The notes beneath the pieces are model-generated. The model worked only from the letters and a program-made list of their open reading frames with translations. It did no database searches and was not told the DNA's origin. Of a stretch of 13,996 nt of DNA, positions 1 through 6,224 are shown piece by piece (the first letter of the stretch is position 1; the number at the start of each line of letters is the position of its first letter). The position numbers were made by a program, and so were the translations under genes. The stretch comes from an uncultured Sutterella sp. (GTDB taxonomy: Bacteria > Pseudomonadota > Gammaproteobacteria > Burkholderiales > Burkholderiaceae_F): assembly GCA_900767875.1 (NCBI GenBank), contig CAAGAT010000052.1, positions 1-13,996 on the forward strand. The letters run 5' to 3'.

Positions 1-197
1 GCCGTCGGCTCGCTTCGGTCACCGTTTCCTAATCGCCCCCGGAATCTATACCAAAGTCCGGGGTAGTTAGCCACACATATGCGCACGAAGAGCCGGTTTT
101 CCGAGGCTCTTCGAGTCCGAAAAAAGCCAGAAACCCCCACTGTTGGTGGGTCAGTTTAAGTCGTCCTAAACAGGTTCAATTTAGGTGTCCCCCAACA
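1..197. mobile_element. Terminal segment of an insertion sequence, probably IS21 family
   Basis: The sequence up to about 197 has no coding similarity I recognise, and it stops exactly where reverse-transcriptase codons begin (TTC AGG at 199). Read inward from 197 on the minus strand it starts TGTTGGGGGACACC and contains AAACTGACCCACC. IS21-family ends start with 5'-TG and carry short repeats around a CTGACCCACC-like core. Internal symmetry includes CCCAC/GTGGG (136-150), CCTAAA/TTTAGG (165-185) and an 8-bp stem at 87-94/105-112. A minus-strand GTG at 22 with AGGAA just upstream could be the first codon of the transposase gene istA, but a plus-strand frame also ends at TAA 30-32. Which IS end this is therefore stays open. 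The family call is from remembered terminal motifs and is moderate. Confidence 0.5.
87..112. repeat. 8-bp inverted repeat inside the IS end
   Basis: GAAGAGCC (87-94) and GGCTCTTC (105-112) pair perfectly around a 10-base loop. There is no T-run on either side, so this is not a convincing intrinsic terminator. It may be a structural or regulatory element of the insertion sequence. Confidence 0.5.
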
Positions 198-198
198 A

Positions 199-790
199 TT
201 CAGGCCGGGCCGAAGCGCGCACGACGTGATCCGATTCATCAACCAACAGGTGATGTTTGGGAACTTCAAGTGGGTTGTGGAAGCGGACATCAAAGGATTC
301 TTCGACAACGTCGATCACAAGATCCTGATGATGTTTCTCAAGCACGACATCGGTGACCCCAACTTCCTTCGCTACATCGCGCGGTTTCTGAAAGCGGGCG
401 TGATGGAGGGCACGGAGCTTACGGACAGCGACAAGGGCACGCCGCAAGGAGGCCTGATCTCGCCCGTCTTGGCGAACGTGTACCTTCATTACGCGCTCGA
501 CCTTTGGGCCGAGAAGTGCGTCAAGAAGCAGGCGTCGGGATCGGTGGAATACGTCAGGTACGCGGACGACTTCCTGTTTCTCGCGGAAAGCGAGCAGGAT
601 GCTCGGCGCATTCTGAAATCCGGGATCGAGCGACTTGGGAAGTTTGGCCTCGAAGTGGCCGCAGACAAGACGAGGATTGTCCCGTTCGACCGCAGACGCG
701 GAACGAAGGAGACCTTCGACTTTCTCGGCTTCACGTTCTTTCTGACGTGGGCTAAGGCCGGCTTTTGGCGGCTCGGTCTGGGGGTACAAA
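199..790 (+). pseudogene. ltrA: Group II intron reverse transcriptase/maturase, broken at both ends
   Basis: This was an intron-encoded protein that combines reverse transcription with maturase-assisted splicing. The frame opens at the IS junction with FRPGRSAHD, the conserved stretch that in intact proteins follows Tyr-Gly, so the N-terminus is missing. Then come ADIKGFFDNVDH with the first catalytic Asp, GTPQGGLISP, the YADD catalytic box (559-570), the K-T-R-I segment and FDFLGFTFF, which mark the RT palm motifs in order. After about 770 similarity stops within FWRLG. The thumb, maturase (X) and any endonuclease domain are missing, and domain V follows within about 40 bases, so an internal deletion has occurred. 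The frame stays open far beyond 883 only by chance, antisense to lplT. GTG 226 is an internal codon, not a real start. The protein should be inactive. Confidence 0.85.
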
Positions 791-811
791 GTCGATGCGA
801 AGTTGGTTTGA

Positions 812-883
812 AGAGCCGTATGCGGGAGAACCTCACGTACGGTTCTGTGAGGGGGAGGGTCAGCAATGGCTCCTCTACTCGAC
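812..883 (+). ncRNA. Group II intron domain V and domain VI
   Basis: GAGCCGUA (813-820) pairs with UACGGUUC (838-845). A CG bulge at 836-837 and a short apical stem with a GAGAA-type loop complete the form of domain V, the catalytic hairpin of group II introns. One apical C-U mismatch interrupts an otherwise regular helix. The following GGGGAGG...CTCCTC helix with A877 unpaired near its 3' base fits domain VI and its branch point. The fold was worked out by eye, not computed. Confidence 0.75.
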
Positions 884-888
884 GCTAC

Positions 889-2223
889 TCAGGAGTGCTC
901 GATGCGGTGCTCGTGTCGCACTTCTTCGCCGATCAGATGCAGGCTGTCGTACTTTTTCTGATTGAAGCGGTGACGCAAAATCACGGCCATCATGCTACCC
1001 GCCACGAAGATGCCGAAGAGCACCATGGCCTGCTGCACGGAAAAGTTCCAGTGAATGAGCAGGGAGTAGACCGCGAGCATCGTCAGAATCGAGAGGTTCT
1101 CGTTGAAATTCTGCACGGCGATGGAGCGGCCCGCGCTCATGAGCACGTGACCGCGGTGCTGCAGCAGGGCGTTCATCGGCACGATGAAAAAGCCCGCCAG
1201 AACGCCCACGGCGATCATGATGCCGCAGGCGCCGAGCACGGCGTAGCGGATCTCAAAGCCAAAGAGGTGGGCGGTGCCCGCAATCAGGGTCTGATCGTAA
1301 AAGCTCGCGCAGCCGACCAGCACACCCATCGCCACCCCCATGGGCAGAACCACGAGGGACTTCTTCAAGGGAACGAAGGCGGCGGCTCCCACGGCCCCGA
1401 GCGCAATGCCGATCGAGACGACGGCCTGAAGAATGGCGCCGTCGGAAAGGTGCATGCCCAGCGCCTGTTCGGCCCACTTGAGCACCAGGAACTGCAGCAC
1501 GGCGCCCGCGCCCCAAAAGAGCGTGGTCACCGACAGGGAAATCTGGCCGAGCTTGTCGTGCCAGAGCAGCGAGCAGGACTGGATGAAGTTCTTGATCGAG
1601 GCGATGGGCTCGAAGTTGGGACGCGCATAGCGCACGCCCGTAGCGGGAATGGTGAGGTTGACGGCGGCCGCCAGGGCATAGATGATGCCTACCATCACGA
1701 GGGCCGCTTCGGGGTCCGTATCCAGACCGATGGCCGGCAGATGTAGCGTCTCGAGAATAAAGCCCGCCACTTCGGGTTTGATGAGCACGCCGCCCAAGAC
1801 CACGCCCAGAATGATCGAGACGACCGTCAGGCCCTCAATCCAGCCGTTGGCCACAACGAGTTTTTCCGGGGGAAGCAGTTCGGTGAGAATGCCGTACTTG
1901 GCCGGCGAATACGCGGCCGCGCCGATGCCGACCACCGCGTAGGACAAAAGCGGGTGCGAGCCAAAGAGCATGAGCAGACAGCCGCCCACCTTGACCGCAT
2001 TGGTGATGAACATCACGCGGCCCTTGGGCATGAGGTCGGCGAAAATGCCGACCCAGGCGGCCAGCACCACGTAGCTCACCACAAAGAAGAGCTTGAGAAG
2101 CGGCGTCATCCAATCCGGCGCCTGAATGCTCGCCAAAAGAGCAATGGCGGCGATCAATAGAGCGTTGTCCGCAAGGCTCGATAAAAACTGAGCTGCAAGA
2201 ATGTTGTAAAAGCCGCGCTTCAT
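889..2223 (-). CDS. lplT: Lysophospholipid transporter LplT (major facilitator superfamily)
   Basis: LplT flips lysophospholipids across the inner membrane so that the acyltransferase Aas can re-acylate them. The protein is a roughly 12-helix MFS carrier of about 445 residues. Diagnostic stretches shared with E. coli LplT are AAQFLSSLADNALL near the N-terminus, GAAAYSPAKYGIL after helix 4, LFWGAGAVLQFLVL, and GFFIVPMNALLQHRG with SAGRSIAVQNFNEN. I chose the ATG at 2223 (MKRGFYNILAAQF) because known relatives begin at this residue. The longer GTG 2265 and ATG 2259 starts lie inside a perfect hairpin and have no ribosome-binding site. The chosen ATG also has only a weak upstream site. The gene is divergent from alr, a usual neighbour in Burkholderiales. 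A group II intron remnant ends 5 bases beyond its TGA stop. Confidence 0.9.
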   Translation of the reverse strand: MKRGFYNILAAQFLSSLADNALLIAAIALLASIQAPDWMTPLLKLFFVVSYVVLAAWVGIFADLMPKGRVMFITNAVKVGGCLLMLFGSHPLLSYAVVGIGAAAYSPAKYGILTELLPPEKLVVANGWIEGLTVVSIILGVVLGGVLIKPEVAGFILETLHLPAIGLDTDPEAALVMVGIIYALAAAVNLTIPATGVRYARPNFEPIASIKNFIQSCSLLWHDKLGQISLSVTTLFWGAGAVLQFLVLKWAEQALGMHLSDGAILQAVVSIGIALGAVGAAAFVPLKKSLVVLPMGVAMGVLVGCASFYDQTLIAGTAHLFGFEIRYAVLGACGIMIAVGVLAGFFIVPMNALLQHRGHVLMSAGRSIAVQNFNENLSILTMLAVYSLLIHWNFSVQQAMVLFGIFVAGSMMAVILRHRFNQKKYDSLHLIGEEVRHEHRIEHS

Positions 2224-2247
2224 CTCAAAAAATATCTGAAAAATCGA

Positions 2248-2274
2248 ACGCCCTCTCATTGACACAGAGGGCGT
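2248..2274 (-). promoter_or_regulatory. Perfect 9-bp hairpin in the lplT leader
   Basis: ACGCCCTCT (2248-2256) and AGAGGGCGT (2266-2274) are perfect inverted repeats around a 9-base loop. On the minus strand the stem is followed by TTCGATTTTT, so the lplT transcript could fold it as an attenuator or terminator-like element. A possible -10 box (TAAACT, minus strand, 2282-2287) would start transcription about at the outer edge of the stem. An operator for a dimeric regulator is the main alternative. Confidence 0.5.
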
Positions 2275-2528
2275 GAACCGCAGTTTAGCATTGCGCGCTT
2301 AAGCCCGAAATTGGCCCGGGCGGTGCCGACCCCAAGTTCAAGCGCTTGGCGGGGGCGCTCCGCGCTCCCCCAAATGCGGCTTTTTTGCGCCCCTTTGAGA
2401 GCGTTGCCCTATGCCGAAGCGCGGCCGTTCGAGTAGGATTCTGTCTTCGGCGCGCCCGCTATAGAGGCGCGCGCCATTGAATTCGGATTTACCGGGCCCG
2501 TTCCCGAACGCTAGACAACGAGAAGACA
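2275..2528. other. Intergenic region between divergent lplT and alr
   Basis: No gene is seen here. It should hold both promoters. For lplT the best candidate is TAAACT at 2282-2287 (minus), preceded by a poor -35. For alr a TATAGA at 2460-2465 sits in the loop of the GGCGCGC...GCGCGCC inverted repeat. A GGGGGCGC/GCGCTCCCCC imperfect hairpin lies near 2350-2370. None of these promoters is close to consensus. Confidence 0.4.
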
Positions 2529-3605
2529 ATGTCCAGACCCATTTGCGCAACGATTCACCTTCAGGCCATGCGGCACAACCTCGCCCGACTGCGAGAGGCC
2601 GCGCACGGGCGCACGCTCTGGGCCGTGGTGAAGGCCAATGCCTACGGACACGGCCTGGAAAACGCCGTCAAGGGGTTTGAAGAGGCCGACGGCTTGGCGC
2701 TGATTGAAATCAGCGAAGCGCGCCGCGCCCGCCGGGCTGGCTGGACCAAACGCATCCTGATGCTCGAAGGCTTTTTCGATGCCGACGACGTCACGCAGCT
2801 CGAAGAGCTCGGCGTCGAGCCCGTGGTGCACTCGCGCTGGCAGATCGACCTGTTAAAGAGCGTCTCATTCAAGCGCCTGACGGTGCACGTCAAGATCAAT
2901 TCGGGCATGAACCGCCTGGGCTTTATGCCCGAGCAGGCGCAGGACATCATCGACGAGCTCGCCGCCATCGACGGCGTGAAGGTCGAAGACGTGGTCACGC
3001 ACTTTGCCAACGCCGAAATGCCCTTTGACGGGCAGGGGCCGGCCACGGTGTCCAAGCAGCTTGCGCGTATGCAGCCCCTGCTGGGCTTTACCAACGCGTG
3101 CATGGCCAACTCGGCCGCGGCCCTGCTGCACGGGCAGGTGGGCGGCGACGGCGTGCGCGCCGGCGTCGTGCTCTACGGCGTCAGTCCCGACGCGGCCGTC
3201 TCGAGCGAGTCGCTCGGCCTGATTCCGGCCATGACCCTGACGGCCAAGATCATCGCCGTGCGCGAGGTGGCGCCGGGGCAGGCGGTCGGCTACGGCAGCC
3301 GCTGGACGGCACAGCGCGCTAGCCGCATCGCCGTTGTTGCCTGCGGCTACGCCGACGGCTATCCGCGCTCCATGCCCGACGGCTCGCCCACGTTTGTGGC
3401 CGGCCGCACGGCGCCCATTGCCGGGGCCGTGTCGATGGATATGCTCACGATTGACGTCACCGATGTGCCGCAGGCTCAGGTGGGAAGCCTCGTTGAGCTT
3501 TGGGGCGAAAACGTGAGCGTCAATGAGCTGGCGAGCCGCTGCGGCACGATCGGCTACGAGCTTTTGTGCGCCGTCGCGCAGCGCGTGCGTCTGAACGCCG
3601 ATTGA
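2529..3605 (+). CDS. alr: Alanine racemase
   Basis: A PLP enzyme that interconverts L- and D-alanine to supply D-Ala for peptidoglycan. The 358-residue length is normal for the family. K35 in VVKANAYGHG is the lysine that carries the cofactor, and Y255 in VGYGSRW is the second catalytic base. The N-terminal part is the TIM barrel (INSGMNRLGF, VTHFANAE). The C-terminal beta domain contains CGYADGYPR and SMDMLTIDVTD. A purine stretch (GAGAAG, 2520-2525) lies just upstream of the ATG. radA begins 19 bases after the stop, so the two are probably co-transcribed. Either alr or dadX could be the right name; without a neighbouring dadA, alr is preferred. Confidence 0.95.
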   Translation: MSRPICATIHLQAMRHNLARLREAAHGRTLWAVVKANAYGHGLENAVKGFEEADGLALIEISEARRARRAGWTKRILMLEGFFDADDVTQLEELGVEPVVHSRWQIDLLKSVSFKRLTVHVKINSGMNRLGFMPEQAQDIIDELAAIDGVKVEDVVTHFANAEMPFDGQGPATVSKQLARMQPLLGFTNACMANSAAALLHGQVGGDGVRAGVVLYGVSPDAAVSSESLGLIPAMTLTAKIIAVREVAPGQAVGYGSRWTAQRASRIAVVACGYADGYPRSMPDGSPTFVAGRTAPIAGAVSMDMLTIDVTDVPQAQVGSLVELWGENVSVNELASRCGTIGYELLCAVAQRVRLNAD

Positions 3606-3624
3606 CCGAACCCCCTTTGCAGTT

Positions 3625-5001
3625 ATGGCCAAGCCCAAGATTTCCTACGTCTGTTCCGAGTGCGGCGGCACGACCGTCAAATGGCAGGGCAAGTGCCCGC
3701 ACTGCGGCGCCTGGAACACGATGCGCGAGTTTCGCGAGCCCACGGCCTCGCAGTCGCGCTTTGCCGCCTCACGGCGTCAGACGTCCCTGGCCGACGGCGA
3801 GGGGGTGGTGGAACTCTCGCAGGTGCAGGCCTGCGAAGTGCCCCGCATTCTGACGGGCATCGGCGAATTTGACCGCGTCACCGGCGGTGGCCTGGTGCCG
3901 GGCGGCGTTGGCCTCATCGGCGGCGACCCGGGCATCGGCAAGTCCACTCTTTTGCTGCAGGTGTTGGCGCGGATGGTGCGTGCCGGCAAATCGGCCCTTT
4001 ACGTCTCGGGCGAAGAGTCCGCCTCGCAGGTGGCCTTGCGCGCGCAGCGCATCGGCCTCGATCCGGCGGGCATGCGCCTGATGAGCGAAATCGAACTCGA
4101 GCGCATCGAGGCGGAAATCTCCGCCTCCAATCCGCAGTTTGTGGTCATTGACTCGATTCAGACGCTCTACAGCTCGGATCTGGAGTCGGCCCCGGGCAGC
4201 GTCACGCAGGTGCGCGAGTGCTCGGCGCGGCTCACGCGCCTGGCCAAAACCACTGGCGCGGCCCTCATTTTCGTCGGACACGTCACCAAGGACGGGGCCC
4301 TGGCCGGGCCGCGCGTGCTCGAACACATCGTCGATACGGTGCTTTATTTTGAGGGCGACACGCACAGCAACTTCCGACTGATCCGCGCCTTTAAGAACCG
4401 CTTCGGCGCCGTCAACGAGCTCGGTGTCTTTGCTATGACCGACCGCGGCCTGCGGGCCGTGTCCAACCCCTCGGCCATTTTCTTGTCCGAGCACCGCAAC
4501 GATGTGGCCGGCAGCGTCGTCATGGTCACGCAGGAGGGCTCGCGGCCGCTTCTGGTGGAAATTCAGGCGCTGGCCGACGAGACGCACTCGCCCGCGCCCC
4601 GTCGCCTTTGCGTGGGGCTCGATGCCCAGCGTCTGGCCATGCTGCTGGCGGTGCTGCACCGGCACGCCGGCGTCTCGTGCTTTGAAAAGGACGTGTTCGT
4701 CAACGCCGTGGGCGGCGTCAAGATCACGGAGCCGGCCAGCGACCTGGCCGTGCTCATGGCCGTGGCAAGTTCGCTGTCGGATCGGCCGCTGCCAACGGGC
4801 ACTGTGGTTTTCGGCGAAGTGGGCCTGACCGGTGAGATCCGCCCGATTCCGCGCGGACAGGACCGCCTCAAGGAAGCGGCCAAGCTCGGCTTTTCGCTGG
4901 CGATCATCCCGAAGGCCAATGCGCCCAAGACGCCGATCGAAGGGCTTGAAATCCGGGCGGTTGACCGTCTGACGGATGCGCTTTCCATTATTTTGGGCTA
5001 G
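3625..5001 (+). CDS. radA: DNA repair protein RadA (RecA-like branch-migration ATPase)
   Basis: RadA (Sms) helps process recombination intermediates by promoting branch migration and D-loop extension with RecA. The 458-residue protein has all expected parts. There is a C4 zinc finger (C10, C13, C24, C27), a RecA-like ATPase core with Walker A GDPGIGKST (K106) and a VVIDSIQTL Walker B strand, and the RadA-specific KNRFG motif (K257). A C-terminal Lon-protease-like domain carries GGVKITEPASDLAVLMA and FGEVGLTGEIRP. The start ATG is immediately followed by the zinc finger, as in relatives. No strong ribosome-binding site is visible. Translation may be coupled to alr, 19 bases upstream. Confidence 0.96.
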   Translation: MAKPKISYVCSECGGTTVKWQGKCPHCGAWNTMREFREPTASQSRFAASRRQTSLADGEGVVELSQVQACEVPRILTGIGEFDRVTGGGLVPGGVGLIGGDPGIGKSTLLLQVLARMVRAGKSALYVSGEESASQVALRAQRIGLDPAGMRLMSEIELERIEAEISASNPQFVVIDSIQTLYSSDLESAPGSVTQVRECSARLTRLAKTTGAALIFVGHVTKDGALAGPRVLEHIVDTVLYFEGDTHSNFRLIRAFKNRFGAVNELGVFAMTDRGLRAVSNPSAIFLSEHRNDVAGSVVMVTQEGSRPLLVEIQALADETHSPAPRRLCVGLDAQRLAMLLAVLHRHAGVSCFEKDVFVNAVGGVKITEPASDLAVLMAVASSLSDRPLPTGTVVFGEVGLTGEIRPIPRGQDRLKEAAKLGFSLAIIPKANAPKTPIEGLEIRAVDRLTDALSIILG

Positions 5002-5011
5002 TGAGTTTGTT

Positions 5012-5073
5012 GCCGCCCTCTGATAGACTTTCGCAGCACAAATGAGGATGACCGCACAGCGCCCCAGGGCGGC
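5012..5073 (+). repeat. 8-bp inverted repeat between radA and the UreE-like gene
   Basis: GCCGCCCT (5012-5019) can pair with AGGGCGGC (5066-5073) across a 46-base loop, followed by T-rich stretches at 5081-5085 and 5093-5098. It might be a leader structure or a weak terminator after radA. Chance pairing in GC-rich DNA is also possible. Confidence 0.25.
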
Positions 5074-5109
5074 GGCATCCGTTTTTGGAACCTTTTTTAC
5101 GATCCCATC

Positions 5110-5781
5110 ATGCGTATTACGAAACTTCTGACCGCCGACAGCCAGCCCGCCAAGCCGATTCTTGACCGTGCCGCTCCGATTGAACTGACCTTTGTGCAGC
5201 GCCATCAGCTGCCCGCTACTTTCGAAGTCAACGGCCAGACGATCGAAAACGGCCTCGGTGAAGTGCGCCCGCTCGAAGTTGGCGACGTGCTCGTTGACGA
5301 AAAGGGCGGCTTTTACAAGGTGGAAGCTCCCGTTGAAACGATCTACAAGGTCACGGGCGACCTCAACCTCATGCAGGAAGCCGTCTATGCCCTGACGGCC
5401 CGCGGCGTTCGCGTGGCGCAGACCGAAGACGGCTTTGCCGTGGCCGGCATCGAACAGTACAAGGTCATGCTCGAGAGCGTTGGCCTGACCGTGACGGCCG
5501 CCGACGAACCCTTCACCCCGGTTCCGCTGCCCCGCATGCACGGCGGCGGCTGCGGTTGCGGCGGTCATCACCATCATGACGAGGGCACCTGCGGCTGTGG
5601 CTGCGGCCATCACCACCATGACGACGAAGACTCCTGCGGCTGCGGTTGCGGCTCGCACCACCACGAGGAAGAATCCTGCGGTTGCGGCTGCGGCTCGCAC
5701 CATCACGAGGAAGAATCCTGCGGCTGCGGTGATCACCACCATCACGAAGACAAGGGCGGTTGCTGTTGCTCGGACAAGTAA
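5110..5781 (+). CDS. UreE-like metallochaperone with Cys/His repeat tail
   Basis: Residues 1 to about 140 follow the two-domain layout of the urease nickel chaperone UreE. An N-terminal beta domain (LTFVQRHQLPATFEVNG, LEVGDVLVDEKGG, YKVEAPVETIYKV) is followed by a ferredoxin-like C-terminal domain that ends in MLESVGLTV and DEPF. The hallmark AYHLGNRH segment is replaced by AVYALTARGVRV, and the metal-binding His that lies before the MLxxxGL helix is not conserved. From residue 143 the chain becomes a repetitive tail with 16 Cys and 19 His in blocks such as CGCGCGSHHHEEE, much richer in Cys than the usual His-only UreE tail. This strongly suggests binding of Ni, Zn or Cu. No urease or hydrogenase genes are in the window. 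The family call is by pattern only, and the substrate is unknown. No clear ribosome-binding site is seen before the ATG. Confidence 0.7.
   Translation: MRITKLLTADSQPAKPILDRAAPIELTFVQRHQLPATFEVNGQTIENGLGEVRPLEVGDVLVDEKGGFYKVEAPVETIYKVTGDLNLMQEAVYALTARGVRVAQTEDGFAVAGIEQYKVMLESVGLTVTAADEPFTPVPLPRMHGGGCGCGGHHHHDEGTCGCGCGHHHHDDEDSCGCGCGSHHHEEESCGCGCGSHHHEEESCGCGDHHHHEDKGGCCCSDK
5632..5731 (+). repeat. 42-bp tandem repeats encoding the Cys/His tail
   Basis: Two near-identical 42-bp units (5632-5673 and 5674-5715) each encode SCGCGCGSHHHEEE. A third, partial copy starts at 5716. The copies differ only at synonymous third positions, which suggests recent duplication with selection on the protein. 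Related, looser units lie upstream from about 5548. Confidence 0.9.
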
Positions 5782-5782
5782 T

Positions 5783-5811
5783 TTGTTCTGACGGCGGGCG
5801 GGCGATACAAT
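5783..5811 (+). promoter_or_regulatory. Sigma-70 promoter of tRNA-Leu
   Basis: TTGTTC (5783-5788) and TACAAT (5806-5811) are separated by 17 bases. A GC-rich discriminator (GCCGCTCG) follows, as in stringently controlled stable-RNA promoters. The tRNA starts 16 bases after the -10 box. Confidence 0.75.
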
Positions 5812-5826
5812 GCCGCTCGTTTTTTC

Positions 5827-5911
5827 GCGGATGTGGCGAAATTGGTAGACGCACCAGATTTAGGTTCTGGCGCCGCAAGGCGTGTCGGTTCGAGTCCGAC
5901 CATCCGCACCA
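5827..5911 (+). tRNA. tRNA-Leu (anticodon UAG)
   Basis: The acceptor stem GCGGATG (5827-5833) pairs with CATCCGC (5901-5907), and CCA is encoded. The anticodon stem CCAGA/TCTGG holds the loop TTTAGGT, giving anticodon UAG, which reads CUA and other CUN leucine codons. The long variable arm (CGCCGCAAGGCG) marks a class II tRNA, and GGTTCGAGTCC is the T loop region. It closely resembles E. coli leuW. Confidence 0.97.
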
Positions 5912-5913
5912 TC

Positions 5914-5931
5914 GACTCCTTTTGAGGAGTC
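5914..5931 (+). other. Hairpin in the tRNA-Leu 3' trailer
   Basis: GACTCCT (5914-5920) pairs with AGGAGTC (5925-5931) around a TTTG loop. It has no U-tract and sits between the encoded CCA and the true terminator. It may guide 3' processing or act as a first pause site. Confidence 0.55.
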
Positions 5932-5937
5932 AGGCAA

Positions 5938-5962
5938 GGCCCTGAATTTTCAGGGCTTTTTG
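5938..5962 (+). terminator. Rho-independent terminator of tRNA-Leu
   Basis: GCCCTGA (5939-5945) and TCAGGGC (5950-5956) form a 7-bp stem with a 4-base loop, directly followed by TTTTT (5957-5961). Confidence 0.9.
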
Positions 5963-6224
5963 CTGTCCGCCCGCTGGTGGGCACCCAATCCTCTCGGTCG
6001 GGCAAGGCGTTTGCAAGCGCCGGGCATGCCTGCGGCTATGGGCGTTTTTCGTTTTGTCTATGCCGACGAAGTTCTTCTTTCTTTTGGCCTAAAATTCTCA
6101 GTCGAAAACCCCGAAAGTCGGAGCCGCGGCCCAACCCCGTCAAGAGGCGTTCAAACGCCCGTGCGAGGCCGTCGGACACAGCTCCGCGTGCATTTTTCAA
6201 ACAAGAAAAACAGGAGATACTCCA
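5963..6224 (+). other. Intergenic leader upstream of rubrerythrin
   Basis: No gene is supported in this stretch. A TAAAAT box at 6090-6095 may be the -10 of the rubrerythrin promoter, but no fitting -35 is seen. That would suggest an activator or an alternative sigma factor. It overlaps the near-palindrome TTTTGGCCTAAAA. A small GGCGT/ACGCC hairpin with a TCAA loop lies near 6146-6159. A clear Shine-Dalgarno, AGGAGA, is at 6212-6217, seven bases before the rubrerythrin ATG. Confidence 0.4.

Larger units (their letters stand above)
198..883 (+). mobile_element. 5'-truncated group II intron remnant
   Basis: The remnant runs from the IS junction to a predicted 3' splice site after the C at 883. 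It contains the palm part of an intron-encoded reverse transcriptase followed by a domain V/VI-like RNA. The 5' part of the intron (domains I to III and the RT N-terminus) is absent from the window. It may lie on the far side of the IS or be lost. The 3' splice site is supported by CTACTCGAC at the end, with a candidate branch-point A at 877, seven bases from the end. The intron lies in the plus orientation while the adjacent lplT is on the minus strand, so it is antisense to that gene. Confidence 0.8.

Noticed and set aside
884..1746. Open plus-strand frame continuing from the reverse transcriptase to 1746
   Set aside because: It runs antisense to lplT, has an atypical His/Gly/Arg-rich composition, and is an artefact of GC-rich codons. 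The RT similarity ends by about 770.
3769..5745. 658-codon minus-strand frame opposite radA and the UreE-like gene
   Set aside because: It is entirely antisense to two convincing genes. Its Ala/Val/Thr-rich N-terminus is merely the complement of the Cys/His repeat.
5548..5760. Repeat cluster considered as a CRISPR-like array
   Set aside because: The units are directly adjacent without spacers, in frame, and encode a Cys/His tail. They are coding tandem repeats.
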